DNA of 46,812 bases. Origin: Azoarcus sp. L1K30. Its GTDB lineage: Bacteria; Pseudomonadota; Gammaproteobacteria; Burkholderiales; Rhodocyclaceae. A program made the translations under genes and the position numbers. Location of the stretch: the NCBI RefSeq assembly GCF_018122735.1, contig NZ_JAGRRD010000001.1, positions 949,977 through 996,788 of the forward strand. The letters run 5' to 3'. The first letter of the stretch is position 1; each line of letters starts with the position of its first letter. Under the pieces are notes generated by a model that worked only from the letters and a program-made list of their open reading frames with translations, did not search any database and was not told where the DNA came from. This document shows positions 7,610 to 17,387 of the stretch, piece by piece.

Positions 7610-10219
7610 TTAGCCTTGAGGCAGCAGATCCGCGCCCCCGGTGAGCCAGGTGTTGGCGAACGCCACCGGTGGCATCGGACGCCCGTAAAGATAGCCTTGA
7701 GCCTTGTCACATCCCAGTGACAGCAAGCTCTTCGCCTGATCTTCAGTCTCCACCCCTTCGGCGAGCGTACCCAGGCCGAGGCTCTTGGCCATCGCAATGA
7801 TGGTGGCGACGATGCTGTGGTCGTTGCGATCCGACAGCATATGTCGAACGAACGACATGTCGACCTTGAGCGTACTGGCCGGAAAACGTTTCAGGTATGA
7901 CAGGGAGGAGTGTCCGGTACCGAAGTCGTCGATGGCGAAGTGGAACCCGGCGTCGACCAGCGTGCGCGTCACCTTCATCGCGCTCGCGGGGTCGAGCATC
8001 ACGCTCGACTCGGTGATTTCGAGTTCGATGCAACTGTTCGCCACCCCAGCCTCGCGCGCGATCGACTGCGCCCGCTGGGCGAAATCCTCGCGTTCGATCT
8101 GCTGCGCCGATACGTTGATCGCCATGCGGGCGGGCAGACGCAGCCCGGCCTGCTCCCAGAAGCGGATCTGCCTGCAGGCCTTCTTCAGCACCCATTCGCC
8201 CACGGCAACCATCATGCCGCGCTCTTCCGCAATCGGAATGAACTCCGCCGGGCTGACCCAGCCCCATTCGGGATCCTGCCAGCGCAGCAGCGCCTCGGCA
8301 CCGATCAGGCGCCCGCTGTGCAGCTCCACCTGGGGTTGATAATGCAGCTGCAGGACGCCATCCTGCAGCGCCTTCCCGAAGCGCCGTGCAACCTCCAGTC
8401 TGCGTGCCAGCACCGCGCCCATCTCGGCGTCGTAGAAGCAGTAGCCACCGCCGCTCTGCTTGGCCCGGTACATGGCAATGTCGGCATGCTTGAGCAGAAA
8501 CTGGGCGTCCGCGCCATCGTGCGGAAACAGCGCAACGCCAATGCTCGCCCCCAGCTCAAAGCGATTGCCCTTGATCTCGATCGGCTTGGCAAGCGAACGG
8601 TTAAGTCGCTCGGCAATGAGCGTCGCGCCCGAGCGCCCGGTTTCACTGGCGATGATGACGAACTCGTCGCCGCCGAGTCTCGCCAGGGTTTCGTCATGGC
8701 GCAGCGTGGTGCGAAACCGATGGGCCACTTCGGCCAGCACGAGGTCGCCGCAGCCATGACCTTGCGTATCGTTGACCTCCTTGAACCGGTCGAGATCAAT
8801 GAAAAGCAGGGCAACGTTGTGACCATGCCGTCGTGCCGATGCCAGCGCCCGCTCCAGCCGATCCCGAAACAGTGCACGATTTGGCAGGCGAGTCAGCGAA
8901 TCGTAGAACGCAAACTGCTCGATTCTGCCCTCTGCCGTCTTGCGCTCGGTGATGTCCTGCACCGTGCCGATGACCGAAACGAAATTGCCTTCCGCATCCA
9001 TCTCCAGTTCGGCACGCTCTTCGAGCCACCGGATCTCCTCACCGCAATAGATGCGGTGCTCAACCCGGTAAGGTTCGCCGCCGAGCGCCCTCTGCCACGC
9101 CTCGTGCACCGCCTCGCGGTCAGCCGGATGGATCTTGTCGACAAAGAAGGGGTAATCGATTGGCGTTCCCGGCGCCACGTCGAACAGTCTGTACGTTTCC
9201 GCAGACCATTCGATTCCGTCGGGTTGCGCACCTTTGCGGTCCATGCTCCAGCTGCCGATTTTCGCCACCGACTGCGCATGGCGGAGCAAGGCCTCGCTGC
9301 GCGCGAGTTTCAACTCCGCCTGCCGGCGCAGCAACTCCGCCTCACTGACCTCCTCGATGACGACGAGAAGCCGGTCGCGTTCGTCGCTCAGGCAGATCGG
9401 CCGGATCGTGACCCTCGCCTGCTTGCACACCGGGCTGTGCGTGGCGTGCAGGCAGAACGACCTGTCATGCAGCTCTGCGCCCCCGCGCACGACGTCGAGC
9501 GCGGACGCTTCAAGCCCTTCGCAGTCGATCACCTCGGCCAAATGCCGTCCAAGCACCTTCTGCAGACTCAGACCGAACATCTTCAACGCCGAACTGTTGG
9601 CGGAGAGAACCACGAGCTCGGACGAGAGGACGAGAATGCCGTCATGCATGCTCTCGAACACCATATCCGAATAGTTTTTCAGCCCGCGTATGGTCTGATC
9701 TCGCGCATCGATATAGGTGTCGATGGCCAGACCCATGTCGAACAGCACGATCTTGATCAGCGACTGAACCACTTCCACCGCGCGCTCGGGCGAATCCTTC
9801 AGTCGATGACTGATTTCCGGCAGCAGGCCGACCAGGTACTTGGCGTAGGCGCCCAGGTACCAGGTTGGCGAAAGCCCGACGCGATGATGCGCGGTACCAA
9901 CCCGCACGCGATGATGAATGTAGTCCCGTCCATAGTTGCCGGCGGTCAGGCCCTCGAAATACGCGGTCTGGGAACGCTGCAGTCGCCCGAGGGTCTCCGT
10001 GTCGGGCAGCAGCGCGCGCATTTCTTCAAACGACAGCAAGTGCCTGTAGAACTCGGAGGCGAAGTCCGGCGCATAGCCCGCCAGCATCTCGTGCAGTTGC
10101 CTGAGGCGGGCGATATCGTCCTCGCCAAACTCCAGAAAGGCCTTGCGCCGGTCGATCGCGGCATCGGACAAATCGAGCGTGCTGATCATCTGGCTGAGGC
10201 CCCGCATGTCGGCATTCAT
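7610..10219 (-). CDS. Globin-coupled PAS-GGDEF-EAL cyclic-di-GMP enzyme
   Basis: An 869-aa protein with no transmembrane segment. Order: protoglobin sensor (about 15-170) with a probable haem-ligand His111 in HHRVGL, PAS (about 185-300), PAS/PAC (about 315-430), GGDEF (about 435-595, intact LGGDEF) and EAL (about 610-855, with EALLRW, EITES, DDFGTG and EGVET). Both catalytic signatures look complete, so it may make and break c-di-GMP in response to oxygen or another gas. A longer reading frame begins at 10255, but the ATG at 10219 has GGAGG at the proper distance and is preferred. The gene is transcribed towards the chemoreceptor with an 86-bp gap. Confidence 0.9.
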   Translation of the reverse strand: MNADMRGLSQMISTLDLSDAAIDRRKAFLEFGEDDIARLRQLHEMLAGYAPDFASEFYRHLLSFEEMRALLPDTETLGRLQRSQTAYFEGLTAGNYGRDYIHHRVRVGTAHHRVGLSPTWYLGAYAKYLVGLLPEISHRLKDSPERAVEVVQSLIKIVLFDMGLAIDTYIDARDQTIRGLKNYSDMVFESMHDGILVLSSELVVLSANSSALKMFGLSLQKVLGRHLAEVIDCEGLEASALDVVRGGAELHDRSFCLHATHSPVCKQARVTIRPICLSDERDRLLVVIEEVSEAELLRRQAELKLARSEALLRHAQSVAKIGSWSMDRKGAQPDGIEWSAETYRLFDVAPGTPIDYPFFVDKIHPADREAVHEAWQRALGGEPYRVEHRIYCGEEIRWLEERAELEMDAEGNFVSVIGTVQDITERKTAEGRIEQFAFYDSLTRLPNRALFRDRLERALASARRHGHNVALLFIDLDRFKEVNDTQGHGCGDLVLAEVAHRFRTTLRHDETLARLGGDEFVIIASETGRSGATLIAERLNRSLAKPIEIKGNRFELGASIGVALFPHDGADAQFLLKHADIAMYRAKQSGGGYCFYDAEMGAVLARRLEVARRFGKALQDGVLQLHYQPQVELHSGRLIGAEALLRWQDPEWGWVSPAEFIPIAEERGMMVAVGEWVLKKACRQIRFWEQAGLRLPARMAINVSAQQIEREDFAQRAQSIAREAGVANSCIELEITESSVMLDPASAMKVTRTLVDAGFHFAIDDFGTGHSSLSYLKRFPASTLKVDMSFVRHMLSDRNDHSIVATIIAMAKSLGLGTLAEGVETEDQAKSLLSLGCDKAQGYLYGRPMPPVAFANTWLTGGADLLPQG

Positions 10220-10685
10220 GCTTCGAGCCTCCACTGCTGAATCCGGTGCAGACACGCAGCCCGCGCTGACGCAAATGCAATGCCGGCCCGCAGGGGAAAT
10301 CCTGTTCCATGACGTTGAGAACCGAGACTCTTAAGAGCAAGCGCCTGGCGATGTTCCGACATACTCCACCCACTGTCATGCGCCGAACCTCTGCCATGCA
10401 GGGTCGACAGTTAATTGTTTTCGGGGCGGAATTTGGGCCCAGACAGGCCGGCAACAAGCGCTGCCTGGCAACGACATCCCGGCGGGGGCTGGGCCGAGGT
10501 GATCAATTCAGCTGACAGACATCGCATGCCTTGCACACGATGCTCAGTGATTTCTTGTAACCAATTTGCCTGATGTGTTGACAAAAATCAATAATGAATC
10601 AGTAAATTCAACCTAAATATTTCACAATTAAATGCAAAACCACGGATCCGGCATGCCAGACGGATCGTGCAACGCGCGGATGCAC
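10220..10685. other. 466-bp intergenic region with an AT-rich island
   Basis: No convincing gene was seen. The part 10550-10635 is much richer in A/T than its surroundings. It contains TTGACA at 10578-10583 on the plus strand, without a good -10 and with no plus-strand gene downstream. It most likely holds the promoter and leader of the minus-strand globin-GGDEF-EAL gene, but I cannot place the elements. Confidence 0.4.
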
Positions 10686-11798
10686 TCACGAAACGGACAG
10701 TACCGGGGGCTGGAGGGTCATCTGTGCCTCGACACCGTCATGCAACGCTCGAAAGCCAAGCAGGATGCCTGGCGACGTCATCAGCGCTCTGACCAGGCCA
10801 AGCCCTACGCCGCACGCATTCCCGGTTTCAAAATCGAATCCGTCCGGCAGTTTTCCGGGATTGAAGATGGTCACGCAGCCGCTGTCACCCCGAATCGTCA
10901 AGTTCACCTGCGGCGGCCGAGTCGCGGCCATCGCACCTGCATGCGCGACCGCGTTGTTCAACAGTTCGTTGAGGATCAGGGCCACCGCGACCGTATCGCT
11001 CTCGGCAATCACCAGGCGCCCGCATGTCGGCGCCACGCCCGTCTGCTCGACCTTCACGCCGGACAGGCCCGACACGCTCTGGACCACCGCGGGCAACAGT
11101 TCGCACAACATCACACGTTCGGGATAGACCTGTCCGCACAGGCCATGGACCACCGCAACGGTGTGTACCTGCGCCATTGCGGATTGAAGCAGCCCCCCGA
11201 CCTCCGGACGCTTGCCGGCCTCGCGGCTCAACAGACCGGTAACGACCTGGAGATTGTTCTTGATCCGGTGATGCACCTCGCGGGTGAGGTTGTCGCGCAG
11301 ACGCAGGGCCTGCTCGATACGCGCCTGCTCCTCCCGCTTTTGGGCACTCACATCCTCAAGCGCCACCCGCAGCAATGGCCCGTCGCTTCCAGGGAGAAGC
11401 CGGAGGCAGCGCAGGAATGCGTCGAAGCGCGTCCCATCGTCGCGCTGCAAGGACAGTTCGCAGCGCTGCTTGCCGTCCTCTTGCAATGCGTACAGGAAAT
11501 TCTGTCGCCACGCGTTGAGGCCGTCCGCCGGGATGAAGTGCTCGAAGGAATGTCCGACCAGCACCTCACGCGCGGCCCCAAGCAGCGCACTCCCGGTCTG
11601 ATTGATCGCGGCAATGCGCGCCTGCCGGTTCAGGGTCAGGTAGCCAACCGGCGCGAACTCGTAGACGTCCAGGTAGATGTCGCGAAAGAAACCAATGGAA
11701 AGCGCGTCGGCGTCATCAAGATCACACCCCTGCGCCAGCGCGGCAATCCGCTCACGATCAGGCTGCCCCGCTATAGCTGGAGGTGGATTCAATTTCAT
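10686..11798 (-). CDS. PAS-HisKA_2 sensor histidine kinase (soluble)
   Basis: A 370-aa kinase. A PAS domain (about 35-145; GYLTLNRQARIAAINQTG) is followed by a HisKA_2-type dimerisation/phosphoacceptor segment with the H-box REVHHRIKNNLQ, and a HATPase_c domain with N-box ILNELLNNAV and G-box GVGLGLVRAL. There is no membrane segment. The start at 11798 has GGAG upstream and is preferred over 11819. A second kinase with a very similar core follows at 12005-12949, and an ANTAR response regulator lies further upstream on the same strand. Kinases of this type are common partners of ANTAR regulators, so the three probably form one signalling unit. Confidence 0.87.
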   Translation of the reverse strand: MKLNPPPAIAGQPDRERIAALAQGCDLDDADALSIGFFRDIYLDVYEFAPVGYLTLNRQARIAAINQTGSALLGAAREVLVGHSFEHFIPADGLNAWRQNFLYALQEDGKQRCELSLQRDDGTRFDAFLRCLRLLPGSDGPLLRVALEDVSAQKREEQARIEQALRLRDNLTREVHHRIKNNLQVVTGLLSREAGKRPEVGGLLQSAMAQVHTVAVVHGLCGQVYPERVMLCELLPAVVQSVSGLSGVKVEQTGVAPTCGRLVIAESDTVAVALILNELLNNAVAHAGAMAATRPPQVNLTIRGDSGCVTIFNPGKLPDGFDFETGNACGVGLGLVRALMTSPGILLGFRALHDGVEAQMTLQPPVLSVS

Positions 11799-12004
11799 TG
11801 ATCTGCTCCTGAACGACACCCGGCTGCGGAAAAATCACATGCTCGCCACGCGCGCGGCGCAATCGATCACGGCAAACGCAGGAGGTTTCGACCCGCGACA
11901 TTTCATGCCGGTCTCTGTCGCCACCATGTCATGTCGCCCAAGAATTCCATCGCGCCGCACCATCACCGTGTACCGTCATCATAGCGCGGCGCAAATCTGC
12001 CGCC

Positions 12005-12949
12005 CTATTGCGACAAACCCTCGACCGGACTGACGACGGGAAACCCGATCTCGACCTCGACCTTGACCCATTCCTCGACGCAAGTGAAACGCAGCGTCAT
12101 TCCCGCATCGGGCAACAGCGTCCGGACCAGCCCGAGCCCGGTACCGATGCCTCGCCCGGAATCGAAATCGAAGCCCTCCGGCAGATGACCACGATTCGCA
12201 ATGCAAAGCAGCCCGCTGCCATCGCGCCGGGCCAGGGTAACCTCCGGCGCCGACGCCGTGGCGTCCTGGTCCGAATGCTTCACCGCATTGGTGACCAGTT
12301 CATTGACGATCAGCGCAACGGCAACGGTGTCGCCTTCCCGGATCATCAGGGCACCTGTCGACGGCTCGATGCCGTTACGCGCAACCGGCACGCCGGTCAG
12401 ATCCGACACACTGCTTACGATCACGGGCAAGAGCTCGCATAACAGGACGCTGCTGCGCGTGACCTGTCCATACAATCCATGAACCACGGCAATCGCGCCG
12501 ACCTGGGCAATCGCCGCTTCGATCGCAGGAAGCGCCAGCGGATGCCTGCCGGCTTGCCGGCGCAGCAACCCGATCACCGTCTGCAGGTGGTTCTCGATCC
12601 GGTGGTGGACTTCTCTTGTCAACGCATTACCCAGGCCTGTCGCTTCACGCGCAGGTACGGCAACCTCCCATGGGCCACATACCCGCCCCGCTTCGGACCG
12701 CCCAATGCCCGAAGCGACTCGGTCAGCATGAACCGCCGGCCCCGAACATCCCCGCGTCAGCATCCACCAGCACGACGCCATCAAGGAGACGCAGCTCAGG
12801 AGCGACAGCCATTCCAGCAAGTCGCGCACGCTCAAGCCCTGGCTGAATCGAAGTTCCGCATTCGCGGCGAATGCCGCAGCCACAAGGGGGATCATCACGA
12901 TGCAATGACTGCCCGCCAATCCGAGTGCGATTCTCAATTTGAAAGACAT
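12005..12949 (-). CDS. Membrane HisKA_2 sensor histidine kinase, paralogue of the neighbour
   Basis: A 314-aa kinase. Two N-terminal hydrophobic helices (about 8-30 and 43-65) enclose only a short loop, so there is no large sensor domain. The H-box reads REVHHRIENHLQ, slightly altered from the KNN form of its neighbour, and the ATPase part has IVNELVTNAV and GTGLGLVRTL. Its core closely parallels the neighbouring kinase (for example LLCELLP...VSSVSDLTGV against MLCELLP...VQSVSGLSGV), which indicates a tandem duplication followed by replacement of the sensor part. The 271 bp upstream (12950-13221) carry no recognisable gene. Confidence 0.85.
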   Translation of the reverse strand: MSFKLRIALGLAGSHCIVMIPLVAAAFAANAELRFSQGLSVRDLLEWLSLLSCVSLMASCWWMLTRGCSGPAVHADRVASGIGRSEAGRVCGPWEVAVPAREATGLGNALTREVHHRIENHLQTVIGLLRRQAGRHPLALPAIEAAIAQVGAIAVVHGLYGQVTRSSVLLCELLPVIVSSVSDLTGVPVARNGIEPSTGALMIREGDTVAVALIVNELVTNAVKHSDQDATASAPEVTLARRDGSGLLCIANRGHLPEGFDFDSGRGIGTGLGLVRTLLPDAGMTLRFTCVEEWVKVEVEIGFPVVSPVEGLSQ

Positions 12950-13221
12950 GGAAATCCCGTTCGATCACCCGCAACTGGGTGCGCAGAAACCTGTTCAAAC
13001 CGTTTGCGGTTCTCCCGGGGCAGGGATTGGGCCCCGATTGAAAGGACGCCGCGAGGCACGGGCGACGTCCCGATGCGTTACCACTTGATTCCGATCCTTG
13101 GCGACTGTCGAGTCTCGAGGCGTGCAACCCGGCATGTTGACGCCGGCAACGAGATCTCGATATTCACCCGGTTCATCGATGGAAATTTCGCACAAGCGAG
13201 TCGTGACCACAAGCACTTGTG

Positions 13222-13812
13222 TCATTCGTCGCGGAGGATGTGGTTCTCACGCTCGACCGCCACAATCAACTCCTCGGCCAGTTCACTGAGCTTGCGCCGT
13301 TCCGACCGCGCCCGTCCGCGCAGAAAGTCAAACGCCTCCTGTCTGTCCAGCCCCTTTCGCACCATGACGATGCCAACCGCCGTACGCGTTTTCTGTTCGA
13401 CGGACAAGGCCCGTTCGAGATGGCTGCTTGTGCTGCGCAACCCGTCGATCTCGCGTGCACGGGCGATCGACGCTTCGATGAAGGGAATCAGTTGCGGAAT
13501 ATCCACCGGCTTGATCAGATAGCCCATCGCGCCGGCTGCAGCAGCCTCCCGCACGATCGACTCGTCCCCGTATGCGGACAGGAACACGAACGGTGGCCCC
13601 CCACGGGCAGAGAAATGCTTGGCAAGATCAAGCCCGTTCATCCCCGGCATGACCATATCGAGCACGGCCAGGTCGAAGGTCCGACTTTCGACCGCCTTCA
13701 TCGCATCGTCGCCGGAAGCGGCGATGGATACGCTGTACCCCATATCGCGCAAGCCCTCGGCGAGCAGATTCAGGATCACCCTGTCGTCATCGACGATCAG
13801 AACATTCATCAT
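13222..13812 (-). CDS. Response regulator with ANTAR RNA-binding output (NasT/AmiR type)
   Basis: A 196-aa protein with a receiver domain (about 1-120; acidic pocket VDDD, phospho-acceptor Asp in LAVLDMVMPG, Lys in YLIKPVD) and a C-terminal ANTAR domain (about 130-190; RTAVGIVMVRKGLDRQEAF). ANTAR proteins act by binding hairpins in leader RNA and preventing termination. The start at 13812 (Met-Met) has GGAGGAG upstream. It stands upstream of the two HisKA_2 kinases on the same strand. No clear paired-hairpin ANTAR target was recognised in the nearby leaders, so the target operon is unknown. Confidence 0.88.
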   Translation of the reverse strand: MMNVLIVDDDRVILNLLAEGLRDMGYSVSIAASGDDAMKAVESRTFDLAVLDMVMPGMNGLDLAKHFSARGGPPFVFLSAYGDESIVREAAAAGAMGYLIKPVDIPQLIPFIEASIARAREIDGLRSTSSHLERALSVEQKTRTAVGIVMVRKGLDRQEAFDFLRGRARSERRKLSELAEELIVAVERENHILRDE

Positions 13813-13982
13813 GTTGCGTGCGCTCCTCCAGGTGAAAGTACCAACTTGCGCGAGAAACCAAAGGTTGCGCACGATACCTCAGTCTGTCGGACGCGGGAGG
13901 AGATCACGCCTCAAAATGGGCAAAGAGTCACACATCAACGCACCTCGCTTCGCGGCCTGCCCCATGGCCCGGCCGCGAAGCG

Positions 13983-15560
13983 TCAGGTCGCGTACTGCGC
14001 CCAGTTGTTGGCCAGGTGAAGGGCTGCCCGATGCGCGAGGGCCGATGCAGTGAAGGTGGGATTGACCGCGCCGCCCGAGGGGAACAGCGACGGACCGGCA
14101 ATGAACAGATTGCGCAGTTCATGGCAGCGGCCATGAGCGTCGGTGACCGAATTCCCCGGATCACGGCCCATTCTTGTGCCACCCAGCAGATGCATGCCCA
14201 CCAGCGGCCCATGCCAGGCCGAGCGCGCGCCAGCACGACGCAGGATCTCCGTCCCCTCGCGCATCGCGTGCGCATGCAGGCGCACCGCATCGTCATCGAA
14301 GCGGTGAACGACCCGAATCCCGGGCATGGCAGTCGCACTGGCCCCGGCCACGAGCTCAACGCGATTCTCCGCAAGCGGCAAGCTCTCCCCCACCACCGTC
14401 ATCGAGCCGAAGTGCGCACTCGCCTCCCTGATGAAGGCATTGAACGCCTCCCCGTGGAGATCGGGACGGGAGCAAGCCATGCCAAGCAGATCATTGGGTT
14501 TCGTCGCATGACCGATCAGCCACTGGTAGCCGCCATGAAACGGTTTGTCATCCGATCTCGCCTTGGCGTAACGGTCCTGACACACCAGTTGTCCACCGCT
14601 GACGCCAAGCTGGCAGTCGGTCTCTTCCGCAAAAAGCCCGAAAACGCCCCCCGCCGCATGCGTGTGCAAGTACCGCCCGACCGTGCCCGAACCGTTGCCC
14701 AGTCCCTGCGGGTGCGCGGCAGTGGCCGACGCCAGCAACAGCCGCGGGGTCTCCAACGCAAACCCGGCGATCACGACGACCGCCGCCGGCTGGAACACCC
14801 TCTCCCCCTGGGCGTCGGCAACAATCACGCCAATCGCGCGGCCACCGCTGGCATCCGTGACGATCCGCTCCACCCGCTGCCGGTAGCGCACCTGCGCGCC
14901 TGCCTCGACGGCCCACTTCAGATACGTGGACTGCGGATTCGCCAGCGCGCCGGTTGGACATCCCGCATCGCACCAACCGTCATAGACACACGCCCCCCGG
15001 CCGCGATAGGGCGCAGTTGCAATCGCAAGCGGCAGGGGCGCGACATGCATTCCAAGCTGCTCGAAGCCGCGAGCCAGGATATCCCCCTGGCGGAATCGCG
15101 GAATCGGCGGCAATGGATAGTCTGCGCCCGGCGGGCGCCAGCGCTCGGCCCCGGCATCGCCGGCGATGCCAACCTCCGTCTGCACGGCGTCGTAGGACTC
15201 GCGCAGATCGTCGTAGGCAATCGGCCAGTCGGCGCCGACGCCAAAACGCGTGCGAACCTCGAAATCCTCCGGATGAAGGCGGAACCAGCACGCGTAGTGG
15301 TGTGCCGCCGCACCGCCACCGCCCTGCCCGGTATTGAAGTTGATCCCCAGCGGGTGCGCGCCGGCACTCTCCACCAGATCGGGCGTACCCTTCAGGCGAC
15401 GCGCCCATATCTGCGAGCTGACCATCGCCTGGGTGCCCCTTTCGGGACCGGCTTCGCAGATCACCACCGACCGTCCTGCAGCGGCGAGACGATGGGCCAT
15501 CAGGCTGCCCGTCTGACCGCCTCCCACGACCACAAGCTCGACTTCTGGCAGCACCTTCAT
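13983..15560 (-). CDS. GMC oxidoreductase, large subunit of a membrane/periplasmic dehydrogenase
   Basis: A 525-aa FAD-dependent GMC family protein of the gluconate/fructose/FAD-glucose dehydrogenase branch. The N-terminus has VVGGGQTG. The C-terminus has the active-site His in GMHLLGGTRMG and Asn in GGAVNPT. Cys191, Cys197 and Cys201 (C-x5-C-x3-CP) match three of the four cysteines that hold the 3Fe-4S cluster in FAD-glucose dehydrogenase. It has no own signal peptide and would be carried out by the Tat-bearing partner encoded just upstream, whose stop overlaps this start (ATGA). The usual cytochrome c subunit gene is absent from the window. It ends the rutA-like operon, so it probably oxidises an alcohol or aldehyde intermediate of that pathway. 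Confidence 0.85.
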   Translation of the reverse strand: MKVLPEVELVVVGGGQTGSLMAHRLAAAGRSVVICEAGPERGTQAMVSSQIWARRLKGTPDLVESAGAHPLGINFNTGQGGGGAAAHHYACWFRLHPEDFEVRTRFGVGADWPIAYDDLRESYDAVQTEVGIAGDAGAERWRPPGADYPLPPIPRFRQGDILARGFEQLGMHVAPLPLAIATAPYRGRGACVYDGWCDAGCPTGALANPQSTYLKWAVEAGAQVRYRQRVERIVTDASGGRAIGVIVADAQGERVFQPAAVVVIAGFALETPRLLLASATAAHPQGLGNGSGTVGRYLHTHAAGGVFGLFAEETDCQLGVSGGQLVCQDRYAKARSDDKPFHGGYQWLIGHATKPNDLLGMACSRPDLHGEAFNAFIREASAHFGSMTVVGESLPLAENRVELVAGASATAMPGIRVVHRFDDDAVRLHAHAMREGTEILRRAGARSAWHGPLVGMHLLGGTRMGRDPGNSVTDAHGRCHELRNLFIAGPSLFPSGGAVNPTFTASALAHRAALHLANNWAQYAT

Positions 15561-16144
15561 GTCAGCACCTCCGACTTCCCTGGCCAGACGGAGGGTGGCT
15601 CGATGTGCGCGCGATAGCTCAAGCCGAGCGCCTCGATCCCAGCCGTCGAACCAAACACCAGGTCAGCGCCATCGGCCTTGCTGACGAAGTAAAACAGGCC
15701 GGCCGGCGGTCCGCGCCAATCGCGCGGCTTGCCGCCGCCAACTTCATCGATCAAGCGCGTGCGCGCCTCCACGTCGAGTGCGCCGAAGTGACCGCCAAAG
15801 TGCTTTTGCGCCAGCCTATCGACCGCGCTCAGGCCATCCTGGTAGAAGGCGGCGTAAGACCCCGGCCAGTCCATGTAGCGAAGAAACAGCACGCTCGCCT
15901 CCCTTGGCAGCGAAAGCTGGCTCGCCAGATAACGCGCAGCACCGGCCGCCGCCGCACCGGGCACCAGCGCATCCAGCCATCGCGACCAGAGATCGAGCGC
16001 GTCAGCGTCGACACCTGCCTCAAGGGTTGCCGAAGCGGCAACCCCAGGCACCGGTACCACCATGGAAGCGGCGGCGAATGCCCCCGCTTTCAATAGCGCG
16101 CGGCGCGTACCGTCCTGCAATGAATCAAACCTGCTGATCGTCAT
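15557..16144 (-). CDS. Gluconate 2-dehydrogenase subunit 3-like Tat-exported partner
   Basis: A 195-aa protein of the gluconate dehydrogenase subunit-3 (gamma) family. The N-terminus shows a twin-arginine signal: TRRALLKAG followed by a hydrophobic stretch ending near VAASA. The later part contains the family's LYFLRY-like and tryptophan-rich segments (MDWPGSYAAFYQDGL, RDWRGPPAGLFYFVSK). In characterised relatives this subunit guides the GMC subunit through the Tat system. The start at 16144 is chosen because it places the twin-arginine motif at the N-terminus and follows GGAGAG. The stop overlaps the GMC start by 4 bp. Confidence 0.85.
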   Translation of the reverse strand: MTISRFDSLQDGTRRALLKAGAFAAASMVVPVPGVAASATLEAGVDADALDLWSRWLDALVPGAAAAGAARYLASQLSLPREASVLFLRYMDWPGSYAAFYQDGLSAVDRLAQKHFGGHFGALDVEARTRLIDEVGGGKPRDWRGPPAGLFYFVSKADGADLVFGSTAGIEALGLSYRAHIEPPSVWPGKSEVLT

Positions 16145-16240
16145 TTCATCTTCTCTCCAATCGAGCCGATGCGGCGGATGAAGGCAGCTGCAGTTGCCCG
16201 CATTCATCGCTGGCCTGGGGTGGTCTGCTCGGCATTCGCC

Positions 16241-16831
16241 TCAGGCGAAGCGGCACGCCGTCTCGAAAGGCAAGCGAGGATTGCGCGGAAACAGCGCGGC
16301 CGCATCGCCATAGCCGAGATTGCACAGGAAGTTGCTGCGCCAGGGCGTGCCTTCGAAGAAGCATGCGTCGACCCGCTCGCGATCGAAACCCGACATCGGT
16401 CCGCAGTCGAGTCCAAGCGCACGCGCGGCCATGATCAGGTAGGCGCCCTGCATGGAGCCATTGCGAAACGCGGTCTCCCCGGCAAAGGCGGGGCTATCGC
16501 GAAAGTAGCCGCGAACGTCCTTGTGTGGCGAGAGCGTCGGCAACTGCGCCCAGAAATCCCGATCGTGAGCGACGATGACGCACACGGGTGCGGCCATCGT
16601 CTTGGCGACATTGCTCGGCAGCAGGGCCTCGCACAAACGCACCTTCCCTTCGGCCGAGCGCACGAACACGAGCCGCATCGGGCTCGCATTGAAGCTGGTC
16701 GGCCCCATGCTGGCGAGTGCATAGAGGCGTCGCAGCGTGTCGTCGTCCACCGCCCGGTCGAGCCATGCATTGTGCGTTCGGGCCGCAGTGAAGAGGCGCG
16801 CCAGACTGGCCTCGTCGAGCGCCTCACTCAT
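16241..16831 (-). CDS. RutE-like nitroreductase family NAD(P)H oxidoreductase
   Basis: A 196-aa protein, the same length as Escherichia coli RutE (malonic semialdehyde reductase). It carries the nitroreductase-fold segments [18 protein letters not shown] and [17 protein letters not shown]. It would bind FMN and reduce a small aldehyde or enone with NAD(P)H. The ATG at 16831 lies inside the end of the rutF-like gene (8-bp overlap), which implies translational coupling. In the rut pathway RutE removes toxic 3-carbon semialdehyde. Here RutB, RutC, RutD and RutG counterparts are missing, so the substrate may differ. Confidence 0.8.
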   Translation of the reverse strand: MSEALDEASLARLFTAARTHNAWLDRAVDDDTLRRLYALASMGPTSFNASPMRLVFVRSAEGKVRLCEALLPSNVAKTMAAPVCVIVAHDRDFWAQLPTLSPHKDVRGYFRDSPAFAGETAFRNGSMQGAYLIMAARALGLDCGPMSGFDRERVDACFFEGTPWRSNFLCNLGYGDAAALFPRNPRLPFETACRFA

Positions 16832-17387
16832 CGCCCTGTGCCCCCGGCGCGAGGCCCGTGAAGCCGCCTGCTGCATAGAGCAGCGGGCCGTCGGTCGCAG
16901 CACCGCAGACGGCGACGACATCCACCGTCACGATGGAGTGCGTGCCCGCATCGACGACATCGCGCACACGACCATCGAACACCGTGAGCGCATCGCGCAG
17001 TACAGGCGCACCACACACCCCGGTGTCCCAGTGTCCGACGTCGAAACGGGTCTCACCCTTGATGCTGGAAGATGCAAAGCGCTGGCCCATTCCGGCCTGT
17101 CCCTGCGCCAGCACGTTGATGGCCATCGCCGCACCACGCGCAATCAGTGGAAAGGCTCCGGCCGAATGACTGATACACGCCATCACCCGCGGCGGATCGA
17201 CGCTGAGCGAGCAGAACGAGGAAATGGTCAGACCCGCCCGCTCCTTTGCCCTGGCAACGGTGGCGATCGCCACCGGCTGCGCCAGTCGCCGCATGCCGTC
17301 CTTGAAGGCCTCCGCCGATGCATGGCCAAAATCTACCGGAACGACGGTACTTCCTGCTCTTGCCGGCGCGTGGGCGAGCCCGCTCAT
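16824..17387 (-). CDS. RutF-like flavin reductase
   Basis: A 187-aa flavin reductase-like protein ([24 protein letters not shown]; the family's strand [13 protein letters not shown]). Its start overlaps the stop of the rutA-like gene (ATGA), and its end overlaps the start of the rutE-like gene. The arrangement A-F-E with overlaps implies that it supplies reduced FMN to the RutA-like monooxygenase. It is only distantly similar to the StyB-like reductase at 3.7 kb. Confidence 0.85.
   Translation of the reverse strand: MSGLAHAPARAGSTVVPVDFGHASAEAFKDGMRRLAQPVAIATVARAKERAGLTISSFCSLSVDPPRVMACISHSAGAFPLIARGAAMAINVLAQGQAGMGQRFASSSIKGETRFDVGHWDTGVCGAPVLRDALTVFDGRVRDVVDAGTHSIVTVDVVAVCGAATDGPLLYAAGGFTGLAPGAQGDE

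Noticed and set aside
10578-10606. TTGACA followed by an A/T-rich stretch as a plus-strand promoter
   Set aside because: There is no good -10 at 16-18 bp and no plus-strand gene downstream; it is better regarded as part of an AT-rich control region for the minus-strand gene.
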